Part shown: piece after piece, positions 61,239 through 64,000 of the stretch
Layout: every line of letters begins with the position of its first letter
How positions within the stretch are numbered: position 1 is the stretch's first letter
Source: Thermosipho ferrireducens
GTDB taxonomy: Bacteria; Thermotogota; Thermotogae; Thermotogales; Fervidobacteriaceae
Length of the DNA: 64,000 nucleotides
Direction of reading: 5' to 3'
Assembly: GCF_017358165.1 (NCBI RefSeq)
Contig: NZ_CP071446.1
Span: 682,001-746,000 of the forward strand
Program-made: the position numbers and the translations under genes
Notes under the pieces: generated by a model
The model's database searches: none
Told to the model about the DNA's origin: nothing
Seen by the model: only the letters and a program-made list of their open reading frames with translations

Positions 61239-62479
61239 AAGGAACAGAGGATATTTACGGTGAAGAGATAAAATATTGGTATTTCATAGAAAACACGGCA
61301 AGAGAGGTTTCAAGAATTTATGGCTATGAAGAAATTAGAACACCTATTTTTGAGCGAACAGAATTGTTTGTTAGAAGTGTGGGAGAGGAAACAGATATTG
61401 TACAAAAGGAAATGTACACATTTGAAGATAAAGGTGGAAGGAGTCTAACATTAAGACCTGAAGGAACCGCACCTACTATTCGAGCATTTGTGGAAAATTC
61501 AATGATAGCATCAGGGTTACCCAGACGCCTTTTTTACATAGGACCTATGTTTAGGTATGAAAGACCACAATCCGGGAGGCAAAGGCAATTTCATCAGTTT
61601 GGAATCGAGCTTTTAGGTTCTTCTTCTCCTTTAGGAGACGCAGAGGCTATAATGCTTGCTGATAATTTTTTGAGAAAACTGGGGCTTGTGGATTATAAAA
61701 TAGTTATTAATTCTATAGGATGTGAAAAATGCAGGCCAAAATATAAAGAGGCTTTAAAAGAGTATTATTCAAATATCCTTGATAAAGTTTGTGATGATTG
61801 TAAAAGACGTTATGAGACAAACATTTTGAGGTTGCTTGACTGTAAAGTGGATTCTTCTTATGCAGAGAACGCTCCAAAGATGAAAGATTATCTTTGTACG
61901 GAATGTAAGAGTCATTACGAAGAAACAAAAAAGCTTTTAGAAACTCTTGAGGTTGCGTATGAAGAGAATTTTAACCTTGTGAGAGGACTTGACTATTATA
62001 ATGGGATTGTGTTTGAAATTCATCATAGCAGACTTGGAGCTCAAAGCGCTATAGGCGGTGGTGGAAGATACGATAAATTGATTGAGGAAATAGGAGGGCC
62101 AAAAACTCCATCATTAGGATTTGCTATGGGAATTGAAAGGTTGATAATCGCGTTAAAAAAAGAGAATGTTCCTGTGGAAGAATGGAGAAACAATGAGGTG
62201 TTTATTGCACACCTTGGGCATGAAGCAAAGATTGAAGCGATAAAAATAGCGGAAGAATTGAGAAAAAATGAAATTTCAGTGGTCTTTAATACAATGGAAA
62301 GAGGACTGAGCGCACAGCTTAAACATGCGGCACGATTGAAGTGCAAGCTTTGCATTATTGTAGGAGAAAATGAGCTGGAAAGAGATGTTGTGATATTGAG
62401 AAATCTTGAAACAGGTGATCAGGTAGAAATAGAAAGAACTTTCATTGTAGGTACAGCTAAAGAATGGCTTCAAGACTGA
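61223..62479 (+). CDS. hisS: Histidyl-tRNA synthetase
   Basis: A 418-residue class II synthetase: KIKGTEDIYGEEIKYW near the N-terminus, motif 2 GPMFRYERPQSGRQRQFHQFGIELLG, the histidine A motif GLDYYNGIVFEI, motif 3 GGGGRYDKLIEEIGG with LGFAMGIERL, and a C-terminal anticodon-binding alpha/beta domain. It charges tRNA(His). GTG start at 61223 with GGAGGTGG upstream, overlapping the TPR gene. A terminator follows its stop. Confidence 0.96.
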   Translation: MYRKIKGTEDIYGEEIKYWYFIENTAREVSRIYGYEEIRTPIFERTELFVRSVGEETDIVQKEMYTFEDKGGRSLTLRPEGTAPTIRAFVENSMIASGLPRRLFYIGPMFRYERPQSGRQRQFHQFGIELLGSSSPLGDAEAIMLADNFLRKLGLVDYKIVINSIGCEKCRPKYKEALKEYYSNILDKVCDDCKRRYETNILRLLDCKVDSSYAENAPKMKDYLCTECKSHYEETKKLLETLEVAYEENFNLVRGLDYYNGIVFEIHHSRLGAQSAIGGGGRYDKLIEEIGGPKTPSLGFAMGIERLIIALKKENVPVEEWRNNEVFIAHLGHEAKIEAIKIAEELRKNEISVVFNTMERGLSAQLKHAARLKCKLCIIVGENELERDVVILRNLETGDQVEIERTFIVGTAKEWLQD

Positions 62480-62482
62480 AAC

Positions 62483-62504
62483 ATCCCCGCTATACAGCGG
62501 GGAT
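62483..62504. terminator. Bidirectional terminator between hisS and the ABC genes
   Basis: A 9-bp perfect stem, ATCCCCGCT pairing with AGCGGGGAT, with loop ATAC, lies between two convergent genes. The plus strand continues TAGTTTATTC, a moderate U-tract; the minus side is less U-rich. Confidence 0.75.
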
Positions 62505-62508
62505 TAGT

Positions 62509-63318
62509 TTATTCAAAAATATTAGAACTTTGTTTACCAGTAAGATATCCTATAACGATTTCGCTTAGCTTTGGATATCTTCCTATTTCTATATCTGTTT
62601 TTACAAGAAGTTCATTTTTGACAAGGCCTATTATGGTTCCATCTGTTAGTTCTTCTCCAGAAGACAGTATTTTGTGCGTCTCTTTTGCATGGTCAATACT
62701 GTCTGTGAAAATTACTCTGCCTTCTTTTATTATTGCAATATTGTCTGCATATTCTTCAAGTTCAAAGATTTCGTGCGAAGAAACTAAAACAGATTTTCCA
62801 GTCTCTGCATAATCGCGGATAATTTTCATTATTTCGATTCTGATAGTAGGATCAAGGTGTTGAGTTGGCTCATCAAGAAGTAAAATTTCTGCACCGCTTG
62901 AAACAGCTAATCCAACTAAAAAAAGTGTTTTCATACCTATGGAATAAGTTTCAATTCGCTGTGACAGATTGAAATTATATTTTGCAATAAATCGTTCAAA
63001 GACTTTTTCATTCCATGAAGAGTATAATGTAGACCATAATTTGTAATAGTCTTTTCCGTTGAGTTTTGGAAAAACTACCCTATCTTCAGGAACAACAGCA
63101 ATCTTTTCTTTATGTATTTCTGTAAATTCTTCATCTTCAAAGTAAATCTTTCCACCATCCTTAGGAAAAACTCCCGTTATGCAGTTGATAGTTGTTGTTT
63201 TTCCTGCACCATTTGGTCCCACAAGAGCGAGAATTTCTCCCCTTTTTATTGTGAAATTTACGTCTGTCAACACGAATTTTCCGTTGAAACTTTTTTTCAA
63301 AGATTCTATACGTAACAT
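62509..63318 (-). CDS. ABC transporter ATP-binding protein
   Basis: A 269-residue ABC ATPase: Walker A LVGPNGAGKTTTINCITG (about 33-50), Q-loop VVPEDRVVFPKL, a degenerate signature QRIETYSIGMKTLFLVGLAVS (normally LSGGQ, here YSIGM), Walker B ILLLDEPTQHLDP and SSHEIFELEEYADN. The degenerate signature and the C-terminal extension suit the GntR-controlled YtrB/YhcG-type exporters of antibiotics or sensors of envelope stress. The permease gene lies immediately upstream in the transcript (one-base gap). Confidence 0.9.
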   Translation of the reverse strand: MLRIESLKKSFNGKFVLTDVNFTIKRGEILALVGPNGAGKTTTINCITGVFPKDGGKIYFEDEEFTEIHKEKIAVVPEDRVVFPKLNGKDYYKLWSTLYSSWNEKVFERFIAKYNFNLSQRIETYSIGMKTLFLVGLAVSSGAEILLLDEPTQHLDPTIRIEIMKIIRDYAETGKSVLVSSHEIFELEEYADNIAIIKEGRVIFTDSIDHAKETHKILSSGEELTDGTIIGLVKNELLVKTDIEIGRYPKLSEIVIGYLTGKQSSNIFE

Positions 63319-63319
63319 A

Positions 63320-63904
63320 TTAATTCACGCTCCTTTTTACGTAAGACTTGTAGGCTAACCAGACAAGTAGTATGGAAAGCAACAAAGATAAGAATATGTT
63401 TCCCTGATGAGTTGGGCTTATAAGTGCATATGGATTAAAACTTGGGCCGATTTGAGTTGATCCAAGATCTCCAATTATTAAGTCTGCTATTATGAACAAA
63501 ATAGGAATACCTACATTGTCAAGGCCAAAAGAAACTGAAAGCATTGATATTGCAAAGATGGCTGATGAGAAATTTATAGATTTGAGAAGGATTATCATAT
63601 TAGTTGTAAAACTACTAGTTACAAATAAATATGAAATGAAATGCGTGACTGACACTGCAAATATCAGAAAGAGGAAAGAATATATGAATATTTCTCCTTT
63701 TGCAAACGGGAGATAATAAAGCAGTCTGTCTTTTTTATGCTTTACATCAGAGGGGAGCATATTTATTATGAGAAAAAAGGTAAAAAACATTCTGGTTGTG
63801 TAATTTGGAATAAAAAGGAGTAGAAGAAAGATAAACCAGCTTCCAAGTTTTTCTTTCAATTCTTTTTCATAATATATTTCCATTCTTGACAAACTAATTT
63901 TCAT
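63320..63904 (-). CDS. ABC-2-type membrane subunit
   Basis: A 194-residue membrane protein started at ATG 63904, which follows GGAGGTGTGGAAAA; further upstream the frame overlaps the regulator gene. About five or six hydrophobic segments are visible. The N-terminus MKISLSRMEIYYEKELKEKLGS is cytoplasmic and acidic/basic. It pairs with the ATPase gene downstream and the apparent GntR regulator upstream (11-bp overlap). The substrate is unknown. The family assignment rests on position and topology. Confidence 0.7.
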   Translation of the reverse strand: MKISLSRMEIYYEKELKEKLGSWFIFLLLLFIPNYTTRMFFTFFLIINMLPSDVKHKKDRLLYYLPFAKGEIFIYSFLFLIFAVSVTHFISYLFVTSSFTTNMIILLKSINFSSAIFAISMLSVSFGLDNVGIPILFIIADLIIGDLGSTQIGPSFNPYALISPTHQGNIFLSLLLSILLVWLAYKSYVKRSVN

Positions 63905-64000
63905 TTTTCCACACCTCCTCAAAAAGTACAAGTATAGTTTGAAGATCAATATGTGTTTCTTTTAGCTTTTTTACACATTCTTTAATCTTTTTCATTACAT
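63894..64000 (-). CDS. C-terminal end of a probable GntR-family regulator (cut by window)
   Basis: Only the last 34 codons are visible. They read KKIKECVKKLKETHIDLQTI followed by LVLFEEVWKNEN and a TAG at 63894-63896. This resembles the C-terminal dimerisation helices of YtrA-type GntR regulators (KECVKxLKETHIDLQTILVLFEEVWK). The frame ends within the permease start region with an 11-bp overlap. It is only a fragment, so the assignment depends on the neighbours: a YtrA-like regulator normally heads such ABC operons. Confidence 0.5.
   Translation of the reverse strand, partial: VMKKIKECVKKLKETHIDLQTILVLFEEVWKNEN

Overview
The window reads as chromosomal DNA of a low-GC, probably thermophilic member of the Thermotogota. 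The reasons are a BamA/Omp85 gene and several exported barrel-like proteins (an outer 'toga') beside low-GC, strongly Shine-Dalgarno-led genes with many TTG/GTG starts, a PPi-type phosphofructokinase, DRTGG/PHP/ATPase genes and Mrp-like membrane subunits. Genus cannot be fixed from the sequence alone. There is no prophage, IS transposase or CRISPR array.

Layout. 1-820 (-): 5'-complete but window-truncated HExxH metallopeptidase-like gene, divergent from a membrane protein (1034-1588). 1915-26745 (-): about 25 kb of tightly packed, often overlapping genes: DUF4129/DUF58/MoxR; a 74-residue protein; RodA-like; HemW; an outer-membrane candidate; gatB-gatA; an exported protein; an AlaX-type editing enzyme; BamA; a kinase-type ATPase, PHP and DRTGG-like trio; an unknown; ruvA; tatD; a Gfo/Idh/MocA oxidoreductase; a ZIP transporter; a nitrilase; a B12-type radical SAM protein; a RemA-like DUF370 protein; a frameshifted ychF; truB; pheS. 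27073-29329 (+): M20 deacetylase and DAP decarboxylase-like pair. 29303-30652 (-): SagB-like oxidoreductase and HD protein. 31283-32677 (+): DUF234-type ATPase behind four copies of a 9-bp operator-like motif. 33226-43328 (+): hydroxyacid dehydrogenase, murG, murC, smc, a PAS/GAF protein, a FliJ-like coiled coil, YdcF/DUF218, a 40-residue membrane protein, rhomboid. 43649-49378 (+): asparaginase, AI-2E-type permease, two large exported proteins. 49744-55044 (+): DUF1292 protein, tRNA-Thr(GGT), Fe-alcohol dehydrogenase, PPi-PFK, MrpD-like, comB, MrpC-like. 55580-57955: Mpv17-like membrane protein (-), tRNA-Pro(GGG) (+), guaA (-). 58645-62479 (+): nucleotidyltransferase, HAD phosphatase, TPR protein, hisS. 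62509-64000 (-): ABC ATPase, permease and the tail of a probable GntR regulator.

The most distinctive feature is a family of mosaic repeats in eight clusters (about 3 kb). They are built from 9-10 bp units resembling GGCGAGATT and from inverted modules ending in TCATTCCGAGG or CTCGGGATGACA. All eight lie at gaps between transcription units and none inside the packed operons; in one case the repeat supplies the end of a coding region. Other points of note are the A7 frameshift in ychF, a CTG start for smc, a terminator-like hairpin inside ydcF, isolated MrpD/MrpC subunits flanking comB, and a hydrogenase-free ATPase/PHP/DRTGG trio.
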